A DNA stretch of 64,000 bases from Oceanitalea stevensii (GTDB lineage Bacteria > Actinomycetota > Actinomycetes > Actinomycetales > Actinomycetaceae). Location of the stretch: positions 30,907 through 94,906 of the forward strand of contig NZ_JACSPO010000011.1 in assembly GCF_014837105.1 (NCBI RefSeq). Reading direction: 5' to 3'. The position numbers were made by a program, and so were the translations under genes. The first letter of the stretch is position 1, and every line of letters starts with the position of its first letter. Under the pieces are notes generated by a model. That model was not told the DNA's origin. It worked only from the letters and a program-made list of their open reading frames with translations, and searched no databases. Of this stretch, positions 7,976 through 16,038 are shown piece after piece.

Positions 7976-8358
7976 TACATGAGCCGCCCGATCCAGCCGG
8001 CGATCGCCACGATGAAGGCGTAGACCCCGACGGCGAGCGCGGCGACGGCCGGCCAGCGTGGCACGACGCGCTGGGCGAGTGCGACGATGCCGAGCACGAG
8101 GGAGCCCACCGCGAGCACGAGGACGAGCATGAGCCCGATGGACTCGTAGGTGTCCCTGTTCCCCACGCTCTCCACGGTGATCGCGTAGACGATCTGCCAG
8201 GCCGTGAGCAGCCCCGCGACGGTGATGGCGATCCACCCCAGCCGGTTACGGTCCCCCCGCTGCGGCTTGCGCGCCTCCCGGCCCGTCGACGAGCTCCCCT
8301 GCGGGCCACCGGGTGTGGTGCCCTGTGGCGTCGTGCTTCCCGGCTCACGTGCGGCCAT
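7972..8358 (-). CDS. Small membrane protein, three predicted helices
   Basis: The 128-residue product begins with a hydrophilic Ser/Thr/Gly/Pro-rich segment of about 38 residues. Three hydrophobic stretches follow (LGWIAITVAGLLTAWQIVYA, a second rich in Leu and Val at about residues 72-93, and AVAALAVGVYAFIVAIAGWI). This resembles actinobacterial small integral membrane proteins with cytoplasmic N-terminal linkers. I do not recognise a functional family. The ATG at 8358-8356 is used; the adjacent divergent amidohydrolase starts about 80 bp away. Confidence 0.75.
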   Translation of the reverse strand: MAAREPGSTTPQGTTPGGPQGSSSTGREARKPQRGDRNRLGWIAITVAGLLTAWQIVYAITVESVGNRDTYESIGLMLVLVLAVGSLVLGIVALAQRVVPRWPAVAALAVGVYAFIVAIAGWIGRLMY

Positions 8359-8436
8359 GTCGCATCTCCTCCCGAGACGGCACCACGCCGCCTCGCTGCC
8401 AAGCCTGCCACCCCCAGCGGGTGATACCACTGGAGC

Positions 8437-9666
8437 ATGGCGACCTCTTCCCAGCCCCGCCGCACCCGCACCGCCTCCGTCGCCGTCACCGGTGGCTACG
8501 TCGTCCCCGTGGACGGTGAGCCCATCGAGAACGGCACCGTCCTCGTGCTCGACGGCGTCATCGCGGCCGTCGGGGCCGACGTCGAGGTCCCCGACGGCGT
8601 GCGCGTCGTCGACGCGACCGGCTCGTGGGTGCTGCCCGGCTTCGTCGAGTCGCACGCCCACATGGGCGTGAGCGAGGAGGGCGAGGGCTGGGCCGGGTCG
8701 GACGTCAACGAGATGACCGACCCCGTCGGCGCCGGGCTGCGCGCCCTGGACGCCATCAACATCGAGGAGGAGGGCTTCCGCGACGCCCTCATCGGCGGGG
8801 TCACCTCCGCCGTCGTCAAGCCCGGCTCGGGCAACCCGATCGGCGGCCAGACCGTCGCGATCAAGACCTGGGGCGGGCGCACCGTGGACGAGCAGCTCCT
8901 CCGCGAGCGGGTCTCGGTGAAGTCCGCGCTCGGGGAGAACCCCAAGCGGGTCTACGGGGACAAGAAGGCGCTGCCCTCCACGCGGCTGGGCGTGGCCAAG
9001 GTCATCCGCGACGCCTTCGTCAAGGCGCAGAACTACGCCGCCAAGCGCGACCACGCCCTGGCCGAGGGCAAGCCGGTGGAGCGCGACCTCACCCTCGAGA
9101 CGCTGGCCGCGGTGCTCGACGGCGAGCTCATCTGGGACCAGCACACCCACCGCCACGACGACATCGCCACCGCGATCCGGCTCGCCGAGGAGTTCGGCTA
9201 CCGGCTCGTCGTCAACCACGGCACCGACGGCGCCCGCATCGCCGACGTCCTCGCCGAGAAGGACGTGCCGGTGATCTTCGGGCCGCTGTTCACCAGCCGC
9301 TCGAAGGTCGAGCTGCGCGACCGCGACATCGCCAACCTCGCCCGCCTCGCCCAGGCCGGGGTCAAGGTCGCCATCACCACCGACCATCCGGTGGTCCCCA
9401 TCAACTTCCTCGTCCACCAGGCCTCGCTCGCCGTCAAGGAGGGGCTGGACCGGGAGGTCGCGCTGCGGGCGCTGACGATCAACCCGGCCGAGATCCTCGG
9501 GCTCGACGACCGTGTGGGTGCGCTGCGCCCGGGGCTGGACGGCGACGTCGTCGTCTGGTCGGGCGACCCGCTCGACGTCTTCTCCCGCGTCCAGCGCGTC
9601 CTCATCACCGGCGCCGAGGTGTACTCGGGCGAGCACGGCGTCCACGAGCGCAGCGAGCGCTTCTGA
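8437..9666 (+). CDS. Amidohydrolase-family protein (imidazolonepropionase-like)
   Basis: Metal-dependent hydrolase of the amidohydrolase superfamily, 409 residues. It shows the N-terminal beta-sandwich (VLDGVIAAVGADVEVPDG), the metal-binding loop GFVESHAHMG, further His residues in WDQHTHRHDD and VVNHGTDG, and the late Asp in ITTDHPVVP. The C-terminal LGLDDRVGALRPGLDGDVVVW closes the composite sandwich domain. It resembles the actinobacterial amidohydrolases annotated near imidazolonepropionase or dipeptidase types; the exact substrate cannot be told. The ATG at 8437 gives a short Thr/Arg-rich N-terminus. No operon partner is apparent. Confidence 0.85.
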   Translation: MATSSQPRRTRTASVAVTGGYVVPVDGEPIENGTVLVLDGVIAAVGADVEVPDGVRVVDATGSWVLPGFVESHAHMGVSEEGEGWAGSDVNEMTDPVGAGLRALDAINIEEEGFRDALIGGVTSAVVKPGSGNPIGGQTVAIKTWGGRTVDEQLLRERVSVKSALGENPKRVYGDKKALPSTRLGVAKVIRDAFVKAQNYAAKRDHALAEGKPVERDLTLETLAAVLDGELIWDQHTHRHDDIATAIRLAEEFGYRLVVNHGTDGARIADVLAEKDVPVIFGPLFTSRSKVELRDRDIANLARLAQAGVKVAITTDHPVVPINFLVHQASLAVKEGLDREVALRALTINPAEILGLDDRVGALRPGLDGDVVVWSGDPLDVFSRVQRVLITGAEVYSGEHGVHERSERF

Positions 9667-9721
9667 GGCCGGCCGCCCGGCGTCGCTGACCTGCGGCGCC
9701 GGCCGGACTACGCTGCCGGTC

Positions 9722-10219
9722 ATGACGGGCGGGGAGGACCAGTCGCGCAGGCTCGGGGGTTTCGACGCCGCCGGGCGGCGCTGGGTCCTCGGGGTCTTCG
9801 GTGCCGGCGGCGCCCTGGCCGGTATCGTCCTGCCCTACCTCGCGGGGCTCGCCGCCGACCTGCCGTGGTTCCCCTTCCAGGGCCCCCTCCAGCTGCTCGG
9901 GTCCTTCGACCAGGCCTGGCTGGTGTGGCTGCGGCCGGCGGTGGGCCTCGCCCTGGGCCTCGCCTTCGCGATCTGGGTGATCCACGAGAGCCCGGTCCTC
10001 CACCTCACGTCGCGCGAGATCCGGGTGGAGCGCCGCGGCGAGGTGCAGCGGGTCATCGCCCGGGACAAGGTCGACGCCGTGTTCCGGCGCAGGTCCAACG
10101 TGGTCATCCAGACGGCGTCCGGCCGCGAGCTCTTCGACGACGACGTCGAGGGCGACCGGGACGAGGTGCGGGACGCCTTCGTCGCGCTCGGCTACCCGTG
10201 GGAGGGCCCGCCGGGCTGA
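9722..10219 (+). CDS. YqeB-family membrane protein
   Basis: The 165-residue protein has two hydrophobic segments (about residues 24-45 and 73-92) separated by LPWFPFQGPLQLL, then a soluble C-terminal domain with strands such as LHLTSREIRVERRG and RDKVDAVFRRRSNVVIQTAS, ending in VALGYPWEGPP. This order and the WxPFQGP and GYPW elements match the actinobacterial YqeB family, whose role is unknown. The ATG at 9722 follows a GC-rich stem-like region after the amidohydrolase stop. Confidence 0.75.
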   Translation: MTGGEDQSRRLGGFDAAGRRWVLGVFGAGGALAGIVLPYLAGLAADLPWFPFQGPLQLLGSFDQAWLVWLRPAVGLALGLAFAIWVIHESPVLHLTSREIRVERRGEVQRVIARDKVDAVFRRRSNVVIQTASGRELFDDDVEGDRDEVRDAFVALGYPWEGPPG

Positions 10220-10346
10220 GCCTGACCGCCGCTCGGCTGCGCCCCGGGCCCGCGGGCCTCGCCGCGCCCGCGAGCCTCGCCGCGTCCGGGCTTCGCCCCG
10301 CCTGTGGGCTTCGATTGCGTCGCACCTCCCACTCACCCCACGGCGA

Positions 10347-10377
10347 CGGAAAGGGCGCCGCGTGATCGGAAAGGGCG
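10347..10377. promoter_or_regulatory. Direct repeats upstream of the GST-like gene
   Basis: CGGAAAGGGCG occurs at 10347-10357 and again at 10367-10377, exactly 20 bp apart, so on the same face of the helix. An outer inverted repeat, TTGCGTCGC (10315-10323) and GCGACGCAA (10375-10383), surrounds them. The gene start is about 30 bp downstream. An operator is plausible but unproven. Confidence 0.4.
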
Positions 10378-10408
10378 ACGCAACGAGGTGGGGGTTACGG
10401 TCGAGGGC

Positions 10409-11440
10409 ATGGACGACGCGCACTCGACCGCCGGCAGCTACGTGGCCCCCGGGCAGGAGTTCACCCGGGACACGAACTACATCACCACCCGCATCACCCG
10501 CGACGGCGCGGACGGCTACCCGGTGGAGGCCGGGCGGTACCGGCTCGTCGCGGCGCGCGCCTGCCCGTGGGCGAACCGGACGATCATCGTGCGCCGCCTG
10601 CTCGGCCTGGAGGACGCGATCTCCCTCGGCCTGCCCGGCCCCACCCACGACGCCCGCTCGTGGACCTTCGACCTCGACCCCGGCGGCCGTGACCCGGTGC
10701 TCGGCATCGAGCGGATCCAGGAGGCCTACTTCGCGCGCTTCCCCGACTACCCCCGCGGGATCACCGTGCCGGCGATCGTCGACGTCCCCACCGGGCAGGT
10801 GGTGACCAACGACTACGCCCAGATCACCCTCGACCTCTCCTCGGAGTGGCGCGAGCACCACCGCGAGGGCGCACCGGACCTCTACCCCGAGCACCTGCGC
10901 GAGGAGATCGACACCGTCAACCGCCGCGTCTTCACCGAGGTCAACAACGGCGTGTACCGCTGCGGCTTCGCCGGCTCCCAGGAGGCCTACGAGAAGGCCT
11001 ACGACCGGCTGTGGACCGCGCTGGACTGGCTGGAGGAGCGCCTCACGCACCAGCGCTACCTCGTGGGGGACACGATCACCGAGGCCGACGTGCGCCTGTT
11101 CACCACGCTCGTGCGCTTCGACCCCGTCTACCACGGGCACTTCAAGTGCAACCGGAACAAGCTGAGCGAGATGCCGGCGCTGTGGGGCTACGCCCGCGAC
11201 CTCTTCCAGACACCGGGGTTCGGCGACACGATCGACTTCGAGCAGATCAAGCAGCACTACTACGTCGTCCACACCGACCTCAACCCCACGCAGATCGTGC
11301 CCCTCGGCCCCGACCTCAGCGGCTGGACCACCCCGCACGGCCGCGAGGCGCTCGGCGGGCGGCCCTTCGGCGACGGCACGCCTCCCGGACCGGTGCGCGA
11401 GGGCGAGCGCGTGGACCCGGAGCACACACCCCTGCGCTGA
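10409..11440 (+). CDS. Glutathionyl-hydroquinone-reductase-like (GST Xi class) protein
   Basis: Member of the YqjG/ECM4 glutathione S-transferase-like family, which reductively removes thiol adducts from hydroquinones. The 343-residue protein has the catalytic ACPWANR motif with Cys near residue 52, the thioredoxin-like part with VPAIVDVPTGQVVTNDY, and the all-helical C-terminal domain with YEKAYDRLWTALDWLEERL and EADVRLFTTLVRFDPVYHGHF. Actinobacteria generally use mycothiol instead of glutathione, so the natural thiol is probably mycothiol (inference). The ATG at 10409 gives the normal family N-terminus; the in-frame ATG at 10304 would add a non-conserved leader and lies across the repeat region. 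Confidence 0.85.
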   Translation: MDDAHSTAGSYVAPGQEFTRDTNYITTRITRDGADGYPVEAGRYRLVAARACPWANRTIIVRRLLGLEDAISLGLPGPTHDARSWTFDLDPGGRDPVLGIERIQEAYFARFPDYPRGITVPAIVDVPTGQVVTNDYAQITLDLSSEWREHHREGAPDLYPEHLREEIDTVNRRVFTEVNNGVYRCGFAGSQEAYEKAYDRLWTALDWLEERLTHQRYLVGDTITEADVRLFTTLVRFDPVYHGHFKCNRNKLSEMPALWGYARDLFQTPGFGDTIDFEQIKQHYYVVHTDLNPTQIVPLGPDLSGWTTPHGREALGGRPFGDGTPPGPVREGERVDPEHTPLR

Positions 11441-11492
11441 GATCAAGGGGACGGTGCTCGGTCGCTCACGCCCGCCCAACTACTCAGAGCGT

Positions 11493-11517
11493 CTACCTAG
11501 ACAACCTGACTAGTTAG
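11493..11517. promoter_or_regulatory. AT-rich inverted repeat upstream of the PadR gene
   Basis: CTACCTAG (11493-11500) and CTAGTTAG (11510-11517) are inverted copies with one mismatch, spaced by nine bases. They end 15 bp before the PadR start. Such an A/T-containing dyad is conspicuous in this high-GC DNA. It is a good candidate operator for the PadR protein, which often autoregulates; that link is inference. Confidence 0.55.
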
Positions 11518-11532
11518 TGCCACGATCTACCC

Positions 11533-11880
11533 ATGAGCACGACACCGGCACGCAGCGAGTGGCTCCGCGGGGCGCTCGAGCTCTGCGTGCTCCGCACGCT
11601 GTCCCACGGGCCCACCTACGGGTACGCCATCGCCGCCCAGCTCGCCGAGGCAGGCTTCGGTGACATCAAGGGCGGCACCCTCTACCCCTTGCTGGGCCGC
11701 CTCGAGAAGAACGCGCTCGTCACCGTCGAGTGGCGAGCCGGCGAGGGCGGTCCGGGCCGCAAGTACTTCGCTCTCACCGACGAGGGCCGGGCGGCACTCG
11801 ACCAGGGCACCGCCCAGTGGCACGCCTTCGCGGCGACCGTGGCGGCGCACCTGACCGGCACGCCCGTCCCGTCCCGCTGA
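11533..11880 (+). CDS. PadR-family transcriptional regulator
   Basis: Small winged-helix regulator of 115 residues, PadR subfamily 2 by length. Visible features are LRGALELCVLRTLSHGPTYG at the N-terminus, IKGGTLYPLLGRLEKNALV (recognition helix region) and GPGRKYFALTDEGRAALDQ (wing). The short C-terminal helix serves for dimerisation. It is followed 42 bp later by a membrane protein with a HAAS-type N-terminus, a common PadR partner. An AT-rich inverted repeat just upstream is a candidate autoregulatory site. Confidence 0.92.
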   Translation: MSTTPARSEWLRGALELCVLRTLSHGPTYGYAIAAQLAEAGFGDIKGGTLYPLLGRLEKNALVTVEWRAGEGGPGRKYFALTDEGRAALDQGTAQWHAFAATVAAHLTGTPVPSR

Positions 11881-11922
11881 CACCACCCTGCCTCACGGCA
11901 CCCACAACTCCGAGGAGACGCC

Positions 11923-12690
11923 ATGGACACCACCGCGAGCGGCACGACCGCCCAGCACGAGGTCTGGCACCGCCCCTTCGTCAAGGACCACCAGCGCTGG
12001 TGCGACGACTTCGTCCTTGAGCTCCGGCTCCGCGACGTGCCCGGACCGGTGATCGGTGACCGGCTGGCCGAGGTCGAGGCCCACTGCACCGACACCGGGG
12101 AGAGCCCGGACGAGGCCTTCGGCGACCCCAGGGAGTACGCCCACCAGCTGGGGCAGGACCGCTCGCCGGAGCTCACGGCCGGCGTGTGGCGGGTCGCGCT
12201 CGTCGCGGCGCTGCAGATCGTCGCCCTGCTCGTCGGCACGTCCGCGGCCTTCTCCTGGGCGCGGGGCGAGGAGCTGTCCTACAACGTCGTCCAGCTCGTG
12301 GCCGTGGCACTGCTCGCCGCACTGCTGCTCGCGCTCCCCGTCCTCCTGCGCCCGCTCGTCGCGCGGCCGTGGGCGGTCGGGGTGCCGCTCGCGCTGCTCA
12401 CGACGGCGGCGGGCGTCGGGTCGGCAGCGGCCGGGCGCCTGGACCTGCCCGCGCTCGTCACGCTGCCTCCGGCAGCCGTCGCGGTCGCCCTCTTCGTCGT
12501 CGTCGTGGTCCTGGCCGTCCTCGAGCACCGCGAGCTCACCGCCGACGACGACCAGGTCACCTCCCCGCTCGCGCCGACACCGGGTGCGTCCGCCGGGCCG
12601 GGCCGGGGCCACCTCGCGGCCCTCCTGCCCGCCGTCCTCGTCCCCCTCGCCTACGTGGTCCTCGCGGTCCTCCCGTGGGTCCTGCCCTGA
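11923..12690 (+). CDS. HAAS/permease-prefix-type membrane protein, PadR partner
   Basis: The 255-residue product starts with a cytoplasmic helical region of about 85 residues (WCDDFVLELRLRDVPGPVIG, RLAEVEAHCTDTGESPDEAF, GDPREYAHQL), the pattern of HAAS-type prefix domains that occur with PadR regulators. Hydrophobic segments follow at about residues 86-108, 122-140, 148-165 and 178-200, with a last one at the C-terminus. ATG at 11923 is preceded by GAGGAGA. It may sense a membrane condition and act with PadR (inference). The stop lies two bases from the convergent lipoprotein stop. Confidence 0.75.
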   Translation: MDTTASGTTAQHEVWHRPFVKDHQRWCDDFVLELRLRDVPGPVIGDRLAEVEAHCTDTGESPDEAFGDPREYAHQLGQDRSPELTAGVWRVALVAALQIVALLVGTSAAFSWARGEELSYNVVQLVAVALLAALLLALPVLLRPLVARPWAVGVPLALLTTAAGVGSAAAGRLDLPALVTLPPAAVAVALFVVVVVLAVLEHRELTADDDQVTSPLAPTPGASAGPGRGHLAALLPAVLVPLAYVVLAVLPWVLP

Positions 12691-12691
12691 C

Positions 12692-14410
12692 CTACTGGTA
12701 GGTGATGAAGTGGGGCACGGGGTCGACCTGGGAGATGGTCTGCTCCGGGGTGAGCATCGGGGAGTCCTCGTCGTAGAAGTTCTTCCAGCCCCACCACTCG
12801 ATGTCCGGGCCGTGCTCGTGGAGCGTGCGCCACGTGTCCTGCTTGGCGCCCTGGCCGCCCTGGCCGTCGGCGTGGACGAGGACGGCGAGCTCGCTGCGTG
12901 AGAGGTCCACCTCGGGCACGGTCTGGATCATCCGCACCTGGAACTGGTGGAGGACGAGCATCTTCTGCGGCAGGTCGCGCTCGCGGGTGAAGTCGGCGAG
13001 CCAGTCGACCACCTCGTTGACCTCCTCGGCGGTCACGGAGCCGATGCGGACCATGTGCTGCTCGTCGGGCCCGAGGTTCCACTCCGGGTCCAGCGCCAGA
13101 CCGACGTGGGGCAGCTCGAGGAGCTCGGCGTAGTGCTGGGCCTGCTCGAGGAAGGAGGCGCGGCCGGGCTGGAGGTCGAGGACGACGTACTGGCCGGCCT
13201 CCCCCGCCGCCTCGACGAGCGGGCGCAGGTCCTCCGCGGGCCACTCGTTGGAGTAGTTGCCGTCGTCGCCCGCACTGGAGGAGGCGACCGTCGCGATGAT
13301 CTCCAGGGCCGGGACGACGGTGTCGTCCACGAGCTCCTCGTAGGGCTGCGCGTGCTCCTGCGCGCGGGCGATCGTCGCCTCGGTGCCCTGCTCGCCGAGC
13401 ACGCCGAGGGCGGGCGTCACCGGGCTGCCGTACAGCGCGACGTAGCGCTTGCCGGGGAAGACGAGCTGCCCGCCGCCGGGCAGCTCGACGCCGGTCGCCG
13501 CGGTCGCGGCGCGCCAGGCGAGGGTCTCGTCGTCACCGAAGGCGTCCCCCAGCCCGACGACGTGGTCCGGCGCCGCCTCGCTCAGCGCGGTCACCGACTC
13601 GCTCGTGGCCCGTGGGTCCCCGCCGGGCACGACGGCGACGTCCGCACCGGCAGCGCGTGCGGTGGCCGTGGCCACCAGCTCCTCCGGTGCGCCCGTCGTG
13701 AGCGCGAGGGTGCCGGTCACGGGCTCGGGAAGCTCGGTCGCGGGAAGCTCCTCGCCGTCGGCGGCCGCCTCGGACGTCGCCTCGGCGGCGCTCGTCTGCT
13801 CGGCGGTCGCGTCGTCCGCCGTCTGCTCGTCGGCGTCGTCCGCCGCGCCTGCTGCGAGGGCGAGCGGGGTGAGCGTCCCGCGCTCGAGCCCGACGACGGC
13901 GGCCACCTCCTCGCCGTCGCCCACGTCGACAGGCTCCCCCGCGGGGAGGTCGAGGTGCTCGGCGAGCGCGGCGTCGTCGGCCGGGGCGGGGACGGCGACG
14001 ACGTCGCCCAGCTCCTCGGGCAGCGCGACGTCACCGACCGTGAGCACCCAGCCGGCCTCGAGGCGGTCGAGCTCCTCGGTGAGGGCAGCGGCGTCGTCGT
14101 CGAGGAGGACGGGGGCGCCGAGGGCGAGGCTCGCGCTGCTCGCCCGCAGCCGGGAGGCCGGGTCGGCGTCGTCGGCGAGGACGACGACGGGTGCGTGGGC
14201 GAAGAAGGTGCGGCTCGCGGCGAGGGCGAGCTCGCCGTCGGCGCCGGGGAGGACGGCGGTGGCTGCCGGCTGCTGGACCGACCCGCGCTCGGGGGTCGGC
14301 TCGGCGGTCGGGGACTCGGCGTCGTCGGGGCCGTCCTCGCTCGAGCAGGCGGCGAGGACGAGGCACACGCTCACGGCGAGGGCCACGGCGCGGGTCGGAC
14401 GTCGGCTCAC
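12692..14410 (-). CDS. Lipoprotein with CWB2-like region and C-terminal catalytic-like domain
   Basis: Secreted lipoprotein of 572 residues: the GTG at 14410 gives a signal peptide ending in lipobox LAAC, followed by an acidic Pro/Glu linker. The first half holds repeats reminiscent of cell-wall-binding repeat 2 (ASLALGAPVLLDDDAAALTE, WVLTVGDVALPEELGDVVAV, later GADVAVVPGGDPRATSESVT). The C-terminal 200 residues read like a TIM-barrel: YVVLDLQPGRASFLEQAQHY, LPHVGLALDPEWN, MLVLHQFQVRMIQ, LAVLVHADGQGGQGAK and DIEWWGWKNF. A related conserved actinobacterial lipoprotein group exists, but its function is not known to me. An Ala/Glu/Thr-rich low-complexity stretch splits the N-terminal part. Confidence 0.8.
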   Translation of the reverse strand: MSRRPTRAVALAVSVCLVLAACSSEDGPDDAESPTAEPTPERGSVQQPAATAVLPGADGELALAASRTFFAHAPVVVLADDADPASRLRASSASLALGAPVLLDDDAAALTEELDRLEAGWVLTVGDVALPEELGDVVAVPAPADDAALAEHLDLPAGEPVDVGDGEEVAAVVGLERGTLTPLALAAGAADDADEQTADDATAEQTSAAEATSEAAADGEELPATELPEPVTGTLALTTGAPEELVATATARAAGADVAVVPGGDPRATSESVTALSEAAPDHVVGLGDAFGDDETLAWRAATAATGVELPGGGQLVFPGKRYVALYGSPVTPALGVLGEQGTEATIARAQEHAQPYEELVDDTVVPALEIIATVASSSAGDDGNYSNEWPAEDLRPLVEAAGEAGQYVVLDLQPGRASFLEQAQHYAELLELPHVGLALDPEWNLGPDEQHMVRIGSVTAEEVNEVVDWLADFTRERDLPQKMLVLHQFQVRMIQTVPEVDLSRSELAVLVHADGQGGQGAKQDTWRTLHEHGPDIEWWGWKNFYDEDSPMLTPEQTISQVDPVPHFITYQ

Positions 14411-14501
14411 GGGGAGGCCTCCAGGGGTCGGGTGCCCGACCACCCTACGTGGGGCGCCCCGCCGCGGCGCGGGGCGGCTGGAGGCTCCGTAGAATCGGCG
14501 G

Positions 14502-14834
14502 GTGACCTCCTCCCCTCTCACCGCCGACGCGCTCGGACTGTCCGGGCCGCTCGGTGAGCGGGCGACCCTCCTGCAGATCTCCTCGGGCTTCTGCGCGCCG
14601 TGCCGGGCCGCGCGCGGCCTGCTCGCGCGCGTGGCGGAGACGACGCCGGGGGTGCGGCACGTGGACGTCGACGTCGCCCACGACACCGAGCTCGCCGCGC
14701 GCCTCGAGATCACCCAGACCCCCACCGTCGTCGTCCTCGACTCCGACGGCACCGTCGTCACGCGCTACGAGGGCGTCCCGCGGCTGGCCGCCGTGCGGGA
14801 GCTCCTCGACCGGCTCGCGCCCGCCGGCGCCTAG
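14502..14834 (+). CDS. Thioredoxin-like protein
   Basis: The 110-residue single-domain thioredoxin-fold protein has active site FCAPC (Cys31 and Cys34) instead of the usual WCGPC, and the cis-Pro motif TQTPTVVVLDSDGTVV. The GTG at 14502 is the only start giving the complete fold. It is divergent from the lipoprotein and convergent with the winged-helix gene (four-base overlap of the ends). Likely a cytosolic disulfide reductase; partner unknown. Confidence 0.85.
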   Translation: MTSSPLTADALGLSGPLGERATLLQISSGFCAPCRAARGLLARVAETTPGVRHVDVDVAHDTELAARLEITQTPTVVVLDSDGTVVTRYEGVPRLAAVRELLDRLAPAGA

Positions 14835-15931
14835 GCACGCCGGACGGTCGCCCGCAGCGGCCGCTGGAGGAGCTCGCCGAGGCGGGCGACCTGGTCGTCG
14901 AGGAGCCCGGTGGGCGCCGGGCCGGCCTCGGCGAACCAGTCCACCGCGGCCTCGTCGCCGCACGCGGTCCACGTCCCGGAGACGACGCCCCCGGCCAGGA
15001 CGAGGTTGGCGCCGCCGGTGACGGCGGCACGCCGGGCCGGCGGGACGACGTGCGCGTCGGCCGTCCCGGGGCCCAGCACCCACTGGTCGTGTCCCGGGAG
15101 GAGACGGACGGCGTCCGTCGGCACCGCCGCGTGCACGTCGTCGAGGTCCTCGCCGAGGCCGGCGGCACTCTCGCCCCCGACGTCCACGGTCGTCACGCCG
15201 TCGAGCCCGGCGAGCCAGTCCCGGACCCGCCGGCGGCCGGCACCCAGGCCCTCCCCGAGCCAGTAGTGGACGCGCTCGGGCGTGGCCGGGCCGTAGCTGC
15301 GGAGGTAGGTGCGCACCGCGCGGGGCCCGGCGTCGTCGAGGTCGGGCAGGCCCGGCCAGCGGGGGTTGGCCTCGAGGCTGGCGAAGGTGACCCGGCCGCC
15401 GCGGTCGGGGCCGAAGCACAGGACGCCCTGCCAGGCGAGCGGCTTGAGGAGGGTGTCGTTGCCCCGGGCGATCGAGGCGTGGAGCGGGGCGAAGGCCGGG
15501 GTGGCGGCGACGGCGTCGGCGAGCTCGGTGCGGGTGAGCGGGCCGCCGGCGAGCGCCTCGCGCACGACGTCGCGCAGGGCCGGCCAGTCCTCCGGCGCGA
15601 GCCCGTAGTACTCCTGCCAGCTCGGCAGCTCCCACATGCGGCTCGCGCTGCGCAGCGCGAGGTGGACGGAGGCCTGGTCCGGCGTCATGAGGTGGGTGGC
15701 GCCGCGGAAGGCGTAGGTCTTCACCACCCGCCCGTCGGCGAGGGCGGCGGCGAGGTCACCGGCCCGCGACTGCTGCAGGCGCAGCCGTACGGCCAGCTCC
15801 GCAGCACCCAGGTCCTTGGCGACGACGGCGCCGAGCCGGCCGACGACGTCGTCCACCGTCCCGGTCCCGGTGGGAGCGAGAAGCTGTCGGCGCAGGCGCC
15901 AGGCCAGCGCCTGCGCCCAGGTCAGCGACAT
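14831..15931 (-). CDS. Winged-helix DNA-binding protein, AlkZ-like (HTH_42 family)
   Basis: The 366-residue protein has the architecture of the winged-helix family that includes the interstrand-crosslink glycosylase AlkZ: WAQALAWRLRRQLL, DVVGRLGAVVAKDLGAAELA, VVKTYAFRGATHLM, a long middle region with WQGVLCFGPDRGGRVTFASL, and DAVRLLPGHDQWVLGP. Whether the catalytic Gln motif of AlkZ is kept is uncertain; RLRLQQSRAG contains Gln residues near the right place. Family members are about 350-400 residues. Possible base-excision or DNA-binding role, otherwise unknown. Confidence 0.75.
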   Translation of the reverse strand: MSLTWAQALAWRLRRQLLAPTGTGTVDDVVGRLGAVVAKDLGAAELAVRLRLQQSRAGDLAAALADGRVVKTYAFRGATHLMTPDQASVHLALRSASRMWELPSWQEYYGLAPEDWPALRDVVREALAGGPLTRTELADAVAATPAFAPLHASIARGNDTLLKPLAWQGVLCFGPDRGGRVTFASLEANPRWPGLPDLDDAGPRAVRTYLRSYGPATPERVHYWLGEGLGAGRRRVRDWLAGLDGVTTVDVGGESAAGLGEDLDDVHAAVPTDAVRLLPGHDQWVLGPGTADAHVVPPARRAAVTGGANLVLAGGVVSGTWTACGDEAAVDWFAEAGPAPTGLLDDQVARLGELLQRPLRATVRRA

Positions 15932-16038
15932 GGCAGCAGGGTAGGGCGTCGGTACCGCGCAGGGGGACGGGATCCCCGTCGCCTGTCAGGCGCCGCGGCT
16001 GCCTACGTCGGCCGCCGTGGGCGGCGCCGCTCCGCTGG

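Noticed and set aside
9667..9704. GGCCGGC/GCCGGCC stem after the amidohydrolase as terminator
   Set aside because: Short arms, long loop and no T tract; such stems are common by chance in this GC-rich DNA.
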